From an uncultured Phycisphaerae bacterium (GTDB lineage Bacteria > Planctomycetota > Phycisphaerae > UBA1845 > Fen-1342), in assembly GCA_937928595.1 (NCBI GenBank), contig CALGJV010000012.1, positions 160,962-224,961 on the forward strand: a stretch of 64,000 bases of DNA, given 5' to 3'. The notes beneath the pieces are model-generated. The model did not search any database. It was not told the origin of the DNA and saw nothing but the letters and a program-made list of their open reading frames with translations. Positions 8,415 through 17,208 of this stretch are shown here, piece after piece. Within the stretch, counting starts at the first letter, position 1; each line of letters opens with the position of its first letter. Made by a program: the position numbers and the translations under genes.

Positions 8415-9701
8415 ATGAGCAGCAAGCCGTTCAATCCCTTCCAGATGGCCCAGCAGCAGTTCGACAAGGTGGCCGAGATCCTCGGCCTGGATCAGGCCAC
8501 CCGCGACCTCCTGCGTGTGCCGATGCGGGAGTACCACTTCAGCCTGCCGATCCGGATGGACGACGGCGGCTTCAAGGTGTTTCGCGGGTTCCGTATCCAG
8601 CACAACGACGCGCGCGGGCCGGGCAAGGGCGGCATTCGCTTCCACCCGCAGGAGACGGTGGACACGGTGCGGGCGCTGTCGATGTGGATGACGTGGAAGT
8701 GCGCGTGCGTGAACATTCCCCTCGGCGGCAGCAAGGGCGGCATCGTGTGCTCGCCGCACAGCCTGAGCATGACCGAGCAGGAGCGGCTGTGCCGGGCGTG
8801 GGTGCGGGCGGTGGCCCGCGACGTCGGGCCGGTGCTGGACGTGCCCGCGCCGGACGTGATGACCAACGCGCAGCACATGCTGTGGATGCTGGACGAGTTC
8901 GAGCACATCCACGGCGGCAAGTACCCCGGCTTCATCACCGGCAAGCCGGTCGGCATGGGCGGCTCGCTGGGACGCACGGAGGCCACGGGCTACGGCGTCG
9001 TGTTCACGATCCGCGAAGCGCTGAAGGAGCTGGGCGCCAAGGCCGCCGACACGAAGGCCGCGGTGCAGGGCTTCGGCAACGTCGCCCAGTACGCGATCGA
9101 ACTCTACCAGCAGATCGGCGGCAAGGTGGTGTGCGTGTCCTGCTGGGACGAGGGCGCCCAGCAGGCGTTCTCGTTCCTCAAGAAGGACGGGATCGATCTC
9201 GCGGCGCTGCGCAAGATCACGGACCGGTTCGGCAGCATCGACCGCAAGAAGGCCGCCGACCTGGGGTATGAAATCGCCCCGGGCGAGGCGTGGCTCGAGC
9301 AGGAGGTCGACATCCTCATTCCGGCCGCGCTGGAGCACTCGATCACGGGCGAGAATGTGCACAAGATCGACCGCCGCGTGCGGCTGATCGCCGAGGGCGC
9401 GAACGGCCCGACGACGCCCGAGGCCGACCACGTGCTCCAGGAGCGCAACATCTTCACGATCCCGGACTTCCTCGCGAACGCCGGCGGCGTGACGTGCAGC
9501 TACCTCGAGCAGGTCCAGAGCAACATGAACTACTTCTGGGAGAAGGACGAGGTCCTGAGCAAGCTCGACGTGATGATGACCTCGGCCTTCATCGCCGTGA
9601 GCGACACCGCCAAGAAGCGCAAGCTCTCGATGCGCGACGCGGCTTACGTGATCGCGGTTGCGCGCGTGGCGCAGGCCTGCAAGGACCGCGGCTGGGTCTA
9701 G
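8415..9701 (+). CDS. gdhA: glutamate dehydrogenase (Glu/Leu/Phe/Val family)
   Basis: 428 aa. Interconverts glutamate with 2-oxoglutarate and ammonium. The substrate-site residues are in place with the family spacing: Lys71 (GPGKGGIRF), Lys95 (MTWKCA), catalytic Lys107 (PLGGSKGG) and catalytic Asp147 (PAPDVMT). The Rossmann motif GFGNVA lies near residue 220. The length matches the hexameric class I enzyme of about 420 aa. NAD versus NADP preference cannot be fixed by eye. The start is ATG with AGG about 10 nt upstream; TAAGCT at 8345-8350 is a possible -10. It is a monocistronic gene between two minus-strand neighbours. Confidence 0.93.
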   Translation: MSSKPFNPFQMAQQQFDKVAEILGLDQATRDLLRVPMREYHFSLPIRMDDGGFKVFRGFRIQHNDARGPGKGGIRFHPQETVDTVRALSMWMTWKCACVNIPLGGSKGGIVCSPHSLSMTEQERLCRAWVRAVARDVGPVLDVPAPDVMTNAQHMLWMLDEFEHIHGGKYPGFITGKPVGMGGSLGRTEATGYGVVFTIREALKELGAKAADTKAAVQGFGNVAQYAIELYQQIGGKVVCVSCWDEGAQQAFSFLKKDGIDLAALRKITDRFGSIDRKKAADLGYEIAPGEAWLEQEVDILIPAALEHSITGENVHKIDRRVRLIAEGANGPTTPEADHVLQERNIFTIPDFLANAGGVTCSYLEQVQSNMNYFWEKDEVLSKLDVMMTSAFIAVSDTAKKRKLSMRDAAYVIAVARVAQACKDRGWV

Positions 9702-9867
9702 CAGCCCGTCGGGAAGCCGCCGAGCTGGGACTTCGCACGTCCGGAGCGCACAGGCCGGGCGTCCCGCGCGAGGGGCGCGGCGTGCGTCGGGAACGCCCCA
9801 CGGCCGCCAATTGCGCTCCAGACCGGATGGGCCCGGCGCTTGGCTCGCGGGTTCGGTTCGGCCGAGG

Positions 9868-10983
9868 CTACAGCAGGCTGCGCAGCGTCTTCACGACGTG
9901 ATCCACGTCGCCCTCGCTCAGGTTATTGAAGAACGGCAGCGCGATCGTGCGCGCCGACAGGGCTTCCGTCGCCGGGAAGTCGCCCGGCTTGTATCCGAAC
10001 CGTTCCTGGTAAAACGGCTGGAGGTGGATCGGGGGGAAGTACACGTTTGATCCGATTCCGTTCGCCTGCAGCCGCTCGAGCAGCCGGTCCCGGTCCGTCT
10101 GCGTGTACTCGTCGCTGAGCCGCACGACGAACACGAACCAGCTCACGCGGTCCTCCGCCGGAATCCGCTGGAGCGTCAGCCGTCGTTCGTCGGACAGCCG
10201 CTCGATGTACCAGCGCGCCACCCGGTCGCGCTTCGCGAGGAATTCGTCCAGCCGCCGCATCTGCTGCGTCCCGATCGCGGCCTGGATGTCGGTCATCCGG
10301 TAGTTGTAGCCCAGCCGCGGGTGCGCGAGCCACCCGCCGCCCGGGTCGCGCCCCTGGTTCCGCAGCGAACGCACCATGAACGCGATCCGGTCGTCGTTCG
10401 TCACGACCATTCCGCCTTCGCCGGTCGTCATCTGCTTGTTGGGGTAGAACCCGAACACGCCGGCTTCGCCCAACGCTCCGCACGGCCGCCCGCGGTACGT
10501 CGCGCCGAGTGCCTCGCAGGAATCCTCCAGTACCCGCAGGTTGTACCGCCGCGCCAGCGCCCACAAGCCGTCCATGTCCGGCGCCACGCCGAACACGTCC
10601 ACCGGGAGGAGCGCCCGCGTCCGCGGCGTGATCGCCGCTTCGATCCGTCCCACGTCGATCTGCCACGTCTGCGGGTCGATGTCCACGAACACCGGCTTCG
10701 CGCCGACGAACTGGATACTGTTGCTCGACGCGATGAACGAGAACGGCGTGGTGATCACCTCGTCGCCCGGACCGATGCCCAGCGCGACCCAGCACATGTG
10801 CAGGCCCGCCGTCCCGCTGCTGCACGCGATCGCGTGTCTGACCCCCAGCCGCCGCGTGAACTCGGCCTCGAACTCCGGGATCCGCGGTCCCAGGCTCAGG
10901 CGGTCCGATCGCAGCACGGCCACCGCTGCATTGATCTCGGCCTCGGTGATATCCTGACCTGACAAGGGTATCTCACGCTTCAC
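9868..10983 (-). CDS. DegT/DnrJ/EryC1/StrS-family PLP aminotransferase (sugar aminotransferase)
   Basis: 371 aa. This family transfers amino groups to keto-sugars for surface glycans or secondary metabolites. Visible landmarks are CSSGTAGLHM (PLP phosphate site), LEDSCEALGA with the Asp that pairs with the pyridine nitrogen, and FGFYPNKQMTTGEGG, where the Lys of PNK forms the Schiff base. I chose GTG at 10983 (SVKREIPLS...) because GGAG sits 6 nt upstream; the extension to 11232 is Arg/Ala-rich and runs into the divergent promoter. No other glycan genes adjoin it, so the sugar is unknown. Confidence 0.87.
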   Translation of the reverse strand: MKREIPLSGQDITEAEINAAVAVLRSDRLSLGPRIPEFEAEFTRRLGVRHAIACSSGTAGLHMCWVALGIGPGDEVITTPFSFIASSNSIQFVGAKPVFVDIDPQTWQIDVGRIEAAITPRTRALLPVDVFGVAPDMDGLWALARRYNLRVLEDSCEALGATYRGRPCGALGEAGVFGFYPNKQMTTGEGGMVVTNDDRIAFMVRSLRNQGRDPGGGWLAHPRLGYNYRMTDIQAAIGTQQMRRLDEFLAKRDRVARWYIERLSDERRLTLQRIPAEDRVSWFVFVVRLSDEYTQTDRDRLLERLQANGIGSNVYFPPIHLQPFYQERFGYKPGDFPATEALSARTIALPFFNNLSEGDVDHVVKTLRSLL

Positions 10984-11132
10984 GCTCGTCTCCGCAGTAC
11001 GCCCGGCCGACCGTCGGGCCGACCCATCCGCCGGTCGGCCGCCCGCCGGCCGGGTCGGCGCCCGTCTACTCCGGTACGCCGCCGGGGACGAACCGTGCGG
11101 CCGCACCGCTGCCCGTCGCCCGAAAGGACCGT

Positions 11133-11138
11133 TATGAT
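11133..11138 (+). promoter_or_regulatory. -10-like hexamer TATGAT before ABC transporter gene
   Basis: TATGAT ends 11 nt before the ATG at 11150. There is no obvious Shine-Dalgarno between it and the start, so a leaderless or near-leaderless transcript is likely. The ATG inside the hexamer (11134) is out of frame with the transporter. Confidence 0.35.
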
Positions 11139-11149
11139 ACCGACCAACC

Positions 11150-13291
11150 ATGGCGGACGCTCGCCCCGAACGTTGGCTGGGCCACTTTCGACGCGTGCTC
11201 AAGTACCTGCGCCCGCACCGTCGACCGCTCATTATGGGACTGGTCGCGGCGCTGGGCGTCGGCCTGTTCTATACGTTCAGCCTGTCCAGCACGGTGCCCA
11301 TCCTGAAGGTTCTTTTCGCCGAGCACGAATCCCTAACCGACTGGCTCTACCGGGCCGAGGCCGAACGCCGGCTCGGCGTGGTCTTCCCGGCGGACGTGCC
11401 TGACGATCCGGCCGGCGTGCCGATCGACAACATTCGCGACACCAGTCCGGCCGCGGGCGTGCTGCGGTCCGACAGCCGGATCACGGCCATCGGGTCGGAG
11501 CCGGCCGGGTCGTACGCCCTCCTGCGCCGCATCGCCGAGCACCCGGGCACGCTGCTTCCCGATGTCCGCGTGGCCGACGCCACCGGCGTGCGAGTCGTCG
11601 CGCTGCCGCTGCGGCCGCACCGCGAGTGGTGGGACCTGGCCCGCCGCGCGGCGACCTTGATGCCGGCCGGGCGCTCGGCGGAGGACCGGTTCCGCGTGCT
11701 GCTGATTCTCACGGCGGCGCTGGTGGTCGTGGCGGTGCTGGGGGGGCTATCGCGCTTCATCAACGAAGGCCTGGTGGCGACGGCGGTGCAACGGGCGATG
11801 CACGATCTGCGGACGGATCTGGCGGATCACACGCTGCGGCTGCCCGTGCAATGGCACAGCCTGCAACCGTCGGGGGACACGCTCAGCCGGTTCGCCACCG
11901 ACATCGGCAAGGTCGAGGTGGGGCTGTCCACGCTGTTCGGCAAGGTCGCCCGCGAGCCGCTCAAGGCGCTGGGCGTGCTCTCGCTGGCGGTGCTGCTGGA
12001 CTGGCAGATGCTCGTGATCGCGGTGCTGGGGCTGCCGATCGGGGCGATCGTGATCCGGGCATTCGGGCGGCTGGTGAAGCGGGCCCAGCAGCGCGCGTCG
12101 GAATCGTGGGGCCGGCTGCTGGATCACCTGGGCGAGCGGCTGCTCGGCATCCGCGTGGTCAAGGCCTACGGCATGGAGTCCGCCGAGAGTCAAAGGTTCG
12201 AGTCGGAAGGGCGGGAACTGACGCGGGCCCAGACGCACATCGAGCTCGTGGACGCGGCCAGCAACCCCGTGCTGGAGGTGCTGGCGTCGATCGCGGTGGC
12301 CGCGTTCATTCTCTACGGCGGTGCGCGGGTGTTCAACCAGCAGCTCGAGCCGCATCTGCTGTTCGGGGCGGTCGTGTGCCTGGGCGGGGTTTTCGACCCG
12401 CTGCGGAAGATGGGCAACGTCAACAATCGCCTCCAGCAGGCGGACGCCTCCGCCCGGCGGTTGTTCGAGGTGCTGGACCTGCCCGCGGAGCGCTCGGCGC
12501 CAGCCACGGCCGGGCGGGAGCTGCCGCGTTTCCAGCGGGCGATCGAGTTCCGCAACGTGTCGTTCGCGTACCCGTCGAGCCCGCACCGGCTCGTGCTGGA
12601 CGGGATCGACCTGACCGTGCAGCGCGGCCAGGTCGTCGCGCTGGTGGGGGCCAACGGCTCCGGCAAGACGACCCTGGTGTCACTGCTGCTGCGGTTCTTC
12701 GAGCCGCGGGACGGCGCGATCCTGATCGACGGGCACAACATCGCCGAGGTCACGCTCGAGTCGCTGCGCCAGCAGATCGGCCTGGTGACGCAGGACGCGA
12801 TCGTGTTCTCCGACACCGTGCGGGCCAACATCGCGTACGGCGCCAACGGCGTGACGGAGGAGGCGGTGCGGCGGGCGGCGCGCCTGGCACACGTCGAGGA
12901 GTTCGTCGACGCCCTGCGCATCGAACAGGGCGGCGCCGTGTCTTCGGGCTACGATGCCCCCGTCAGCAACCGCACGCTCTCCGGCGGCCAGCGCCAGCGG
13001 ATCGTCATCGCGCGGGCCATCCTCCGCGACCCGCCCATCCTGATCCTCGACGAGGCCACCAGCCAGGTGGACAGCGAGTCCGAACGGAAGATTCAGGAGG
13101 CGCTCGAGGACGTCACCCGCGACCGCACGACCTTCATCATCGCCCACCGGTTCAGTACGATCGCGCGGGCCGACCTGATCGTCGTGCTCGACGCCGGGCG
13201 GATCGTGGGGCAGGGTCGCCACGACGAGCTCATGCGCACCTGCCCGTTCTACGTGACGCTCGTCCGAACGCAGTTCGCGCAGGGCGTGTAG
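11150..13291 (+). CDS. ABC transporter, fused membrane and ATPase domains (MsbA-like exporter)
   Basis: 713 aa half-transporter. The N-terminal membrane domain starts with a segment near residues 22-45, then has an unusually long soluble loop (about residues 55-180) before the next hydrophobic segment at about 183-200. The ATPase domain covers about residues 465-710: Walker A GANGSGKTT (around 500), Q-loop LVTQDAIVF, signature LSGGQRQR (around 610), Walker B LILDEATSQVD and the H-loop in IIAHR. This fusion typifies lipid or polysaccharide exporters such as MsbA, but the substrate cannot be called. The big periplasmic loop is not typical of MsbA (about 580 aa) and explains the extra length. 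Confidence 0.85.
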   Translation: MADARPERWLGHFRRVLKYLRPHRRPLIMGLVAALGVGLFYTFSLSSTVPILKVLFAEHESLTDWLYRAEAERRLGVVFPADVPDDPAGVPIDNIRDTSPAAGVLRSDSRITAIGSEPAGSYALLRRIAEHPGTLLPDVRVADATGVRVVALPLRPHREWWDLARRAATLMPAGRSAEDRFRVLLILTAALVVVAVLGGLSRFINEGLVATAVQRAMHDLRTDLADHTLRLPVQWHSLQPSGDTLSRFATDIGKVEVGLSTLFGKVAREPLKALGVLSLAVLLDWQMLVIAVLGLPIGAIVIRAFGRLVKRAQQRASESWGRLLDHLGERLLGIRVVKAYGMESAESQRFESEGRELTRAQTHIELVDAASNPVLEVLASIAVAAFILYGGARVFNQQLEPHLLFGAVVCLGGVFDPLRKMGNVNNRLQQADASARRLFEVLDLPAERSAPATAGRELPRFQRAIEFRNVSFAYPSSPHRLVLDGIDLTVQRGQVVALVGANGSGKTTLVSLLLRFFEPRDGAILIDGHNIAEVTLESLRQQIGLVTQDAIVFSDTVRANIAYGANGVTEEAVRRAARLAHVEEFVDALRIEQGGAVSSGYDAPVSNRTLSGGQRQRIVIARAILRDPPILILDEATSQVDSESERKIQEALEDVTRDRTTFIIAHRFSTIARADLIVVLDAGRIVGQGRHDELMRTCPFYVTLVRTQFAQGV

Positions 13292-13306
13292 TCTCCGCCG
13301 CGGCGG

Positions 13307-14395
13307 CTAGGGCGCTTCGGCCGCGTACGCCTCTTGCAGCAGCGCCGCCGTCTCGTCCCACCCGATGCACTCGTCGGTGATCGACACGCCGTATTGAAGC
13401 GCCGCGGGGTCCGGCCCGAGGGGCTGCGCGCCGGCGTGCAGGTGGCTTTCCAGCATGGCGCCGACCAGCGGCCCCGGCCCGGCCCGACGCTGGGCCAGCA
13501 CGCTCCGCCACGCCACGCACTGATTGGCGCTGCGCTTGCCCGAGTTCGCGTGACTGCAATCCACCATGATGCGCGGCGCCAGCCCGGCCCGTCGGAGCGC
13601 CGCGGCGGCCTCGGCCACCACCTCCGCCGCGAAGTTCGGGCCGCTGCGCCCGCCCCGCAGGATCAGGTGCGTCCACGGGTTGCCCGTCGTGTCCACGATC
13701 GCCGTCCGCCCGTCGTCGTCGATGCCCAAGAAACTGTGCGGCGTGCCGGCCGCGCAGAGCGCGTCGATCGCGCTCTGGAGATGCCCGTCCGTACCGTTCT
13801 TGAACCCGACCGGCATCGACAGGCCGCTCGCCATCTGACGGTGCGTCTGCGATTCCGTCGTGCGCGCGCCGATGGCCGACCACGTCAGCAGGTCCGCGAC
13901 GTACTGCGGGGTGATGGGCTCCAGCAGTTCCGTCGCGGCCGGGACGCCCAGCTCCGCGATGCGCAGCAGCAGCGCCCGAGCCCGTCGCAGCCCGGTCTCG
14001 ATGTCGAACGAGCCGTCCAGGTGCGGGTCGTTGATGAAACCTTTCCACCCCACGGTCGTTCGCGGCTTTTCGAAGTACACGCGCATCAGCACCAGCACGC
14101 GGTCGGCCACCGCGCCGGCCAGCGCGCGCAGCCGCGCGGCATACTCCAGCGCGGCCGCCTCGTCGTGGATCGAGCACGGGCCGACGATCGCCAACAGCCG
14201 GCGGTCCTGCCCGGCGAGGATCCGCTCGACGGCCTGTCGGCCGGCGAGAACCGATTCCTGCGCGGTCGGGGTGAGCGGCAGGGCGTCCTTGATCTGACGC
14301 GGCGTGGCCAGCGCCCGGAAGCGCCGCACGCGCACGTTCTGGATCGGGGGCGCCGGCGTGAAGCGCGCGTCGCCCGCAGGGTTCTGAACGTGCAT
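13307..14395 (-). CDS. aroF: 3-deoxy-7-phosphoheptulonate (DAHP) synthase, AroF/G/H class
   Basis: 362 aa, the usual length of class I-alpha DAHP synthases (about 350). Condenses PEP with erythrose-4-phosphate, the first step of the shikimate pathway. Signatures in order: [24 protein letters not shown] (PEP and sugar phosphate site with Arg/Lys), [21 protein letters not shown] (metal-binding His) and [11 protein letters not shown] with the metal Glu. Feedback specificity (Phe, Tyr or Trp) cannot be assigned. It ends 15 nt from the convergent ABC transporter stop. A short palindrome GACTCctGAGTC lies at 14451-14462 upstream of the start. Confidence 0.93.
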   Translation of the reverse strand: MHVQNPAGDARFTPAPPIQNVRVRRFRALATPRQIKDALPLTPTAQESVLAGRQAVERILAGQDRRLLAIVGPCSIHDEAAALEYAARLRALAGAVADRVLVLMRVYFEKPRTTVGWKGFINDPHLDGSFDIETGLRRARALLLRIAELGVPAATELLEPITPQYVADLLTWSAIGARTTESQTHRQMASGLSMPVGFKNGTDGHLQSAIDALCAAGTPHSFLGIDDDGRTAIVDTTGNPWTHLILRGGRSGPNFAAEVVAEAAAALRRAGLAPRIMVDCSHANSGKRSANQCVAWRSVLAQRRAGPGPLVGAMLESHLHAGAQPLGPDPAALQYGVSITDECIGWDETAALLQEAYAAEAP

Positions 14396-14492
14396 GCTGC
14401 GCGGCCCTTTTGGTCAGTACTGCGTCCCGCGTACGAGCGGACGCGCCCCTGACTCCTGAGTCTAGGCGGTCGGCTGCGCCGGCGGCCACCCC

Positions 14493-14527
14493 GTCCGACA
14501 CCGCTCCGCGGGCGGCGGTGTCCGGAC
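14493..14527. repeat. imperfect 12-bp inverted repeat upstream of DAHP synthase
   Basis: GTCCG-ACACCGC pairs with GCGGTGTCCGGAC, giving a long stem with a single bulged G and a 10-nt loop. It lies between the pseudopilin terminator and the start of the DAHP synthase gene. There is no T-run on either side, so it is not a standard terminator. It could form in the leader of the DAHP synthase transcript. Function is not known. Confidence 0.4.
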
Positions 14528-14593
14528 AGTGTGCGGCCGGCGTCTATCGGACGCGGGGGGCGGACGAAGTGCGGCTCGGAGCCACGGACCCCA

Positions 14594-14627
14594 TAAAAGC
14601 ACGGCGGGCCCGCCGGAGCGGGCCCGC
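14594..14627 (-). terminator. Rho-independent-like terminator of the pseudopilin gene
   Basis: A perfect 9-bp inverted repeat (GCGGGCCCG at 14604-14612 and CGGGCCCGC at 14619-14627) with a 6-nt loop. Read on the minus strand it is followed after 4 nt by CTTTTAT. It sits just downstream of the pseudopilin stop at 14654, so it should end that transcript before the DAHP synthase gene. Confidence 0.65.
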
Positions 14628-14653
14628 GCGTCACGGCCGGTGTTCCCCGCCGG

Positions 14654-15550
14654 TCAGTCGCAGTTCTTCCACGTGTACTTATAGTGGATCGGCGGAATCG
14701 GCTGGCCCGCACGGCGAATCCAGTTCGGGTTGATCGCCTTCCAGCCCGGCCCGCACCACTTACGTGTGTTGAGCGGCCGGTATTCCGCGTGGCCGTCGAG
14801 GAAGCCCACGGCATGCTTGGCGAACGCGCCGTGAGTGCCCATGGTCTCCATGCGTTGCAGGAGCCCGATGTCCGCGGGCTCATCGAGGAACAGCGTGAAC
14901 TCGGCCGAATACTTCGCGAACATGTCCTTGATCAGGCGCCGTCCCACGCGCACCCAGCCCTGGCCGCCCTGCTGCCACGGGTTGTATTCGTTTATCCCTT
15001 CCTTCAGATCGGCGAACGCTTCGAGGTTGTACCAGTAGCTCGTGCCGGTGTCCTCCCACGACGGCATGTTGAGCGGCTCGTCCCACACGCTGCCACGCGC
15101 TCGGCTCTGCCGGTCGGAGGGGCACTGGAGGACGGGCACGGGCGAGCGCTTGATCACCTGGCCGTTCTCCTCGAGGTCCGGCTCGATCGCCCCGCTCATG
15201 AGGTACGAGTTCAACGGGCGGTCCTTCGCTCGCAGGTAGAAGATGCCGTCCCAGCGCGTCTGCCACCAGGGGTCGGCCGTCTGGCCGCCGTACGTCCACG
15301 GACAGATGCCCATCCAGCTGTTGCCGACGATCACCGCGAACGGGAACTCGTCGTTGTACTCCGTGAAGTACGTCTGCGTGGCGAGCGTGAGGCTCTTCAG
15401 ATTCGCGATGCACTTGGTGATCTTCGCCTGCTCCCGGGCCCTCTGGAGCGACGGCAGCAGGATGGAGATCAGCAACGCGATGATCGCTACCACCACCAGC
15501 AGCTCGATCAGCGTGAACCCCCGCCCGCGTTTGTTCCAATGCACGTCCAT
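14654..15550 (-). CDS. type II-secretion-like pseudopilin (prepilin N-terminal methylation, planctomycete type)
   Basis: 298 aa. After a short basic leader ([11 protein letters not shown]) comes the prepilin peptidase site [13 protein letters not shown], whose Glu5 and following hydrophobic helix mark class III-type pseudopilins. The C-terminal half has the H...[11 protein letters not shown] signature seen in the numerous planctomycete H-X9-DG pseudopilins. Processing by prepilin peptidase and membrane anchoring are expected; the role is unknown. ATG 15550 has AGGAG about 7 nt upstream; the earlier in-frame ATG at 15577 lacks one. A minus-strand TATAAG at 15604-15609 may be the -10. No secretion machinery genes adjoin it. 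Confidence 0.85.
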   Translation of the reverse strand: MDVHWNKRGRGFTLIELLVVVAIIALLISILLPSLQRAREQAKITKCIANLKSLTLATQTYFTEYNDEFPFAVIVGNSWMGICPWTYGGQTADPWWQTRWDGIFYLRAKDRPLNSYLMSGAIEPDLEENGQVIKRSPVPVLQCPSDRQSRARGSVWDEPLNMPSWEDTGTSYWYNLEAFADLKEGINEYNPWQQGGQGWVRVGRRLIKDMFAKYSAEFTLFLDEPADIGLLQRMETMGTHGAFAKHAVGFLDGHAEYRPLNTRKWCGPGWKAINPNWIRRAGQPIPPIHYKYTWKNCD

Positions 15551-15896
15551 CCTGCAACTCCTGTGCAGACCACTCACTTTCTACCCGGGGCGCAACCGTG
15601 CGGCTTATAGTCGGCCGATCTAAGCCGGACATGAGCCGAATCCGACGGGGGGCCGGATCCGAGCCGCTCCCGACAGCCTGGTGAGCCTTCACTGGCCGCG
15701 GGTAGCAAGCACCCGCGGAAGCGCCGATTCCACCGGCCGCCGGTTCAACGGGCATTATAGCAGTGCTCCCAACCGCGACTGAAGAACTGTCCGGCAACGG
15801 TTCCGGAGCGTTCCTCGGCCGTCGTTTTCGGACACCCGGCGGTTTCGGGGCCGCAGGCCCTTGCTCCGCGGCAACGCAGTCGTAGCATCGCCGGCG
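15551..15896. other. 346-nt divergent intergenic region
   Basis: Lies between the minus-strand pseudopilin and the plus-strand flavoprotein. It contains a candidate minus-strand -10 (TATAAG, 15604-15609) and, at the other end, TAGCAT (15883-15888), which ends 8 nt before the flavoprotein ATG. I see no RNA gene, no credible ORF and no strong terminator. Confidence 0.5.
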
Positions 15897-17153
15897 ATGA
15901 CTGCCTGCCCTCCGAGCCGTGCGGACGTGGCCGCGGTCGGGGCCGGCGCGGCCGGCCTGATGGCGTCGATCTGGGCTGCGCGGCGTTGTCCCGGGTGGAC
16001 GGTGCTGGCGCTGGACGGAGCCGAGCGGCTGGGGGCCAAAATCCTCGTGGCGGGCGGCGGCCGCTGCAACGTCACGAACGCGGAGGTGCGGGCCAAAGAT
16101 TACTGGGGCGGTAGCCGGCGGGTCGTCCAACGAGTGCTGGCGGCCTGGCCGGTGTCCGAGACAGTCGCGTTCTTCGAGACGCTCGGGGTGTCGCTGCACG
16201 CGGAGGAGGGGGGCAAGCTCTTCCCGAACACGCACCGGGCGCGCACGGTACTCGATGCACTGCTTCGCGCCGCACGCGAAGCCGGCGTCCGACTCGTAAC
16301 GGGCTGCCGCGTGACCGGTTTGGAGCGCACCGCCGCGGGCTTCGTGCTCACGACCGGCGGCGGACCGGTGTGGGCGCGGACGGTCGTGCTCGCGACGGGC
16401 GGGCTGGCGCTTCCCCGAAGCGGCAGCGACGGGACGGGCTACCGTCTCGCTGAGGCCCTCGGCCACACGCTGGTTCCGCCGACTCCGGCGCTGGTGCCGC
16501 TCGTGCTTGGCGGGGAGTTCCACCGGCCGCTTGCCGGCGTCTCGCACCCTGTCGAGGTCACGGTGCGGGCGGAAGGGGAGCGCCCGGTGACGCTCGGCGG
16601 GTCGCTGCTGTGGACGCATTTCGGCGTCAGCGGTCCCGTCGTGCTGAACGCATCCCGACACTGGCTGCGGGCGCAGTTGGCTGGCCGTGCGGCGACCGTG
16701 ACGACGAACCTCCTTCCCGGCGAGCGGTTCGAGACGGCGGAGGCGGCGTGGCAGAGGCGGACCGCGGCGCAGCCGCGCCAGAGCGTGCAGGGGGCCCTGG
16801 CCGATCTCCTGCCGGCACGCGTGGCGGAGGCGGTGCTCACCGAGCTGAGGATCGACCCCCGCGTGCCGCTGGCCCACCTGCCGCGTGACGGTCGCCGACG
16901 CCTGCTGAACGCGCTGCTGGCCTGGCCGCTGCCGGTGCGCGGCAGCCGCGGCTACAACTACGCGGAAGTCACCGCGGGCGGTATCCCGCTCGACGAAATC
17001 GACCCCGCGACCCTGCAATCTCGCGTCTGCCCGGGGCTTTTCCCGGTCGGCGAGATTCTCGACGTGGACGGCCGCATCGGCGGGTTCAACTTCCAATGGG
17101 CGTGGTCGAGCGGGTACGTGGCCGCGGAGGGAGTGGCGGCCGCGCTGGACTGA
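15897..17153 (+). CDS. HI0933/YhiN-family FAD-dependent oxidoreductase
   Basis: 418 aa. The N-terminal dinucleotide-binding motif VGAGAAGLMAS is followed by the family-specific KILVAGGGRCNVTN; near the C-terminus FPVGEILDVDGRIGGFNFQWAWSSGY closes the FAD site. Members (YhiN, BaiN) are soluble flavoproteins of largely unknown reaction. ATG 15897 is preferred over an upstream TTG (15861); no Shine-Dalgarno is visible but TAGCAT lies 8 nt before the start. It ends 55 nt from the convergent pyrophosphorylase gene. Confidence 0.87.
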   Translation: MTACPPSRADVAAVGAGAAGLMASIWAARRCPGWTVLALDGAERLGAKILVAGGGRCNVTNAEVRAKDYWGGSRRVVQRVLAAWPVSETVAFFETLGVSLHAEEGGKLFPNTHRARTVLDALLRAAREAGVRLVTGCRVTGLERTAAGFVLTTGGGPVWARTVVLATGGLALPRSGSDGTGYRLAEALGHTLVPPTPALVPLVLGGEFHRPLAGVSHPVEVTVRAEGERPVTLGGSLLWTHFGVSGPVVLNASRHWLRAQLAGRAATVTTNLLPGERFETAEAAWQRRTAAQPRQSVQGALADLLPARVAEAVLTELRIDPRVPLAHLPRDGRRRLLNALLAWPLPVRGSRGYNYAEVTAGGIPLDEIDPATLQSRVCPGLFPVGEILDVDGRIGGFNFQWAWSSGYVAAEGVAAALD

Positions 17154-17208
17154 AACGTGCGGACCCGCGAAGTCGGCGCCGGGTCGTGTCCGCGGCCGGC
17201 GAGGGGTT

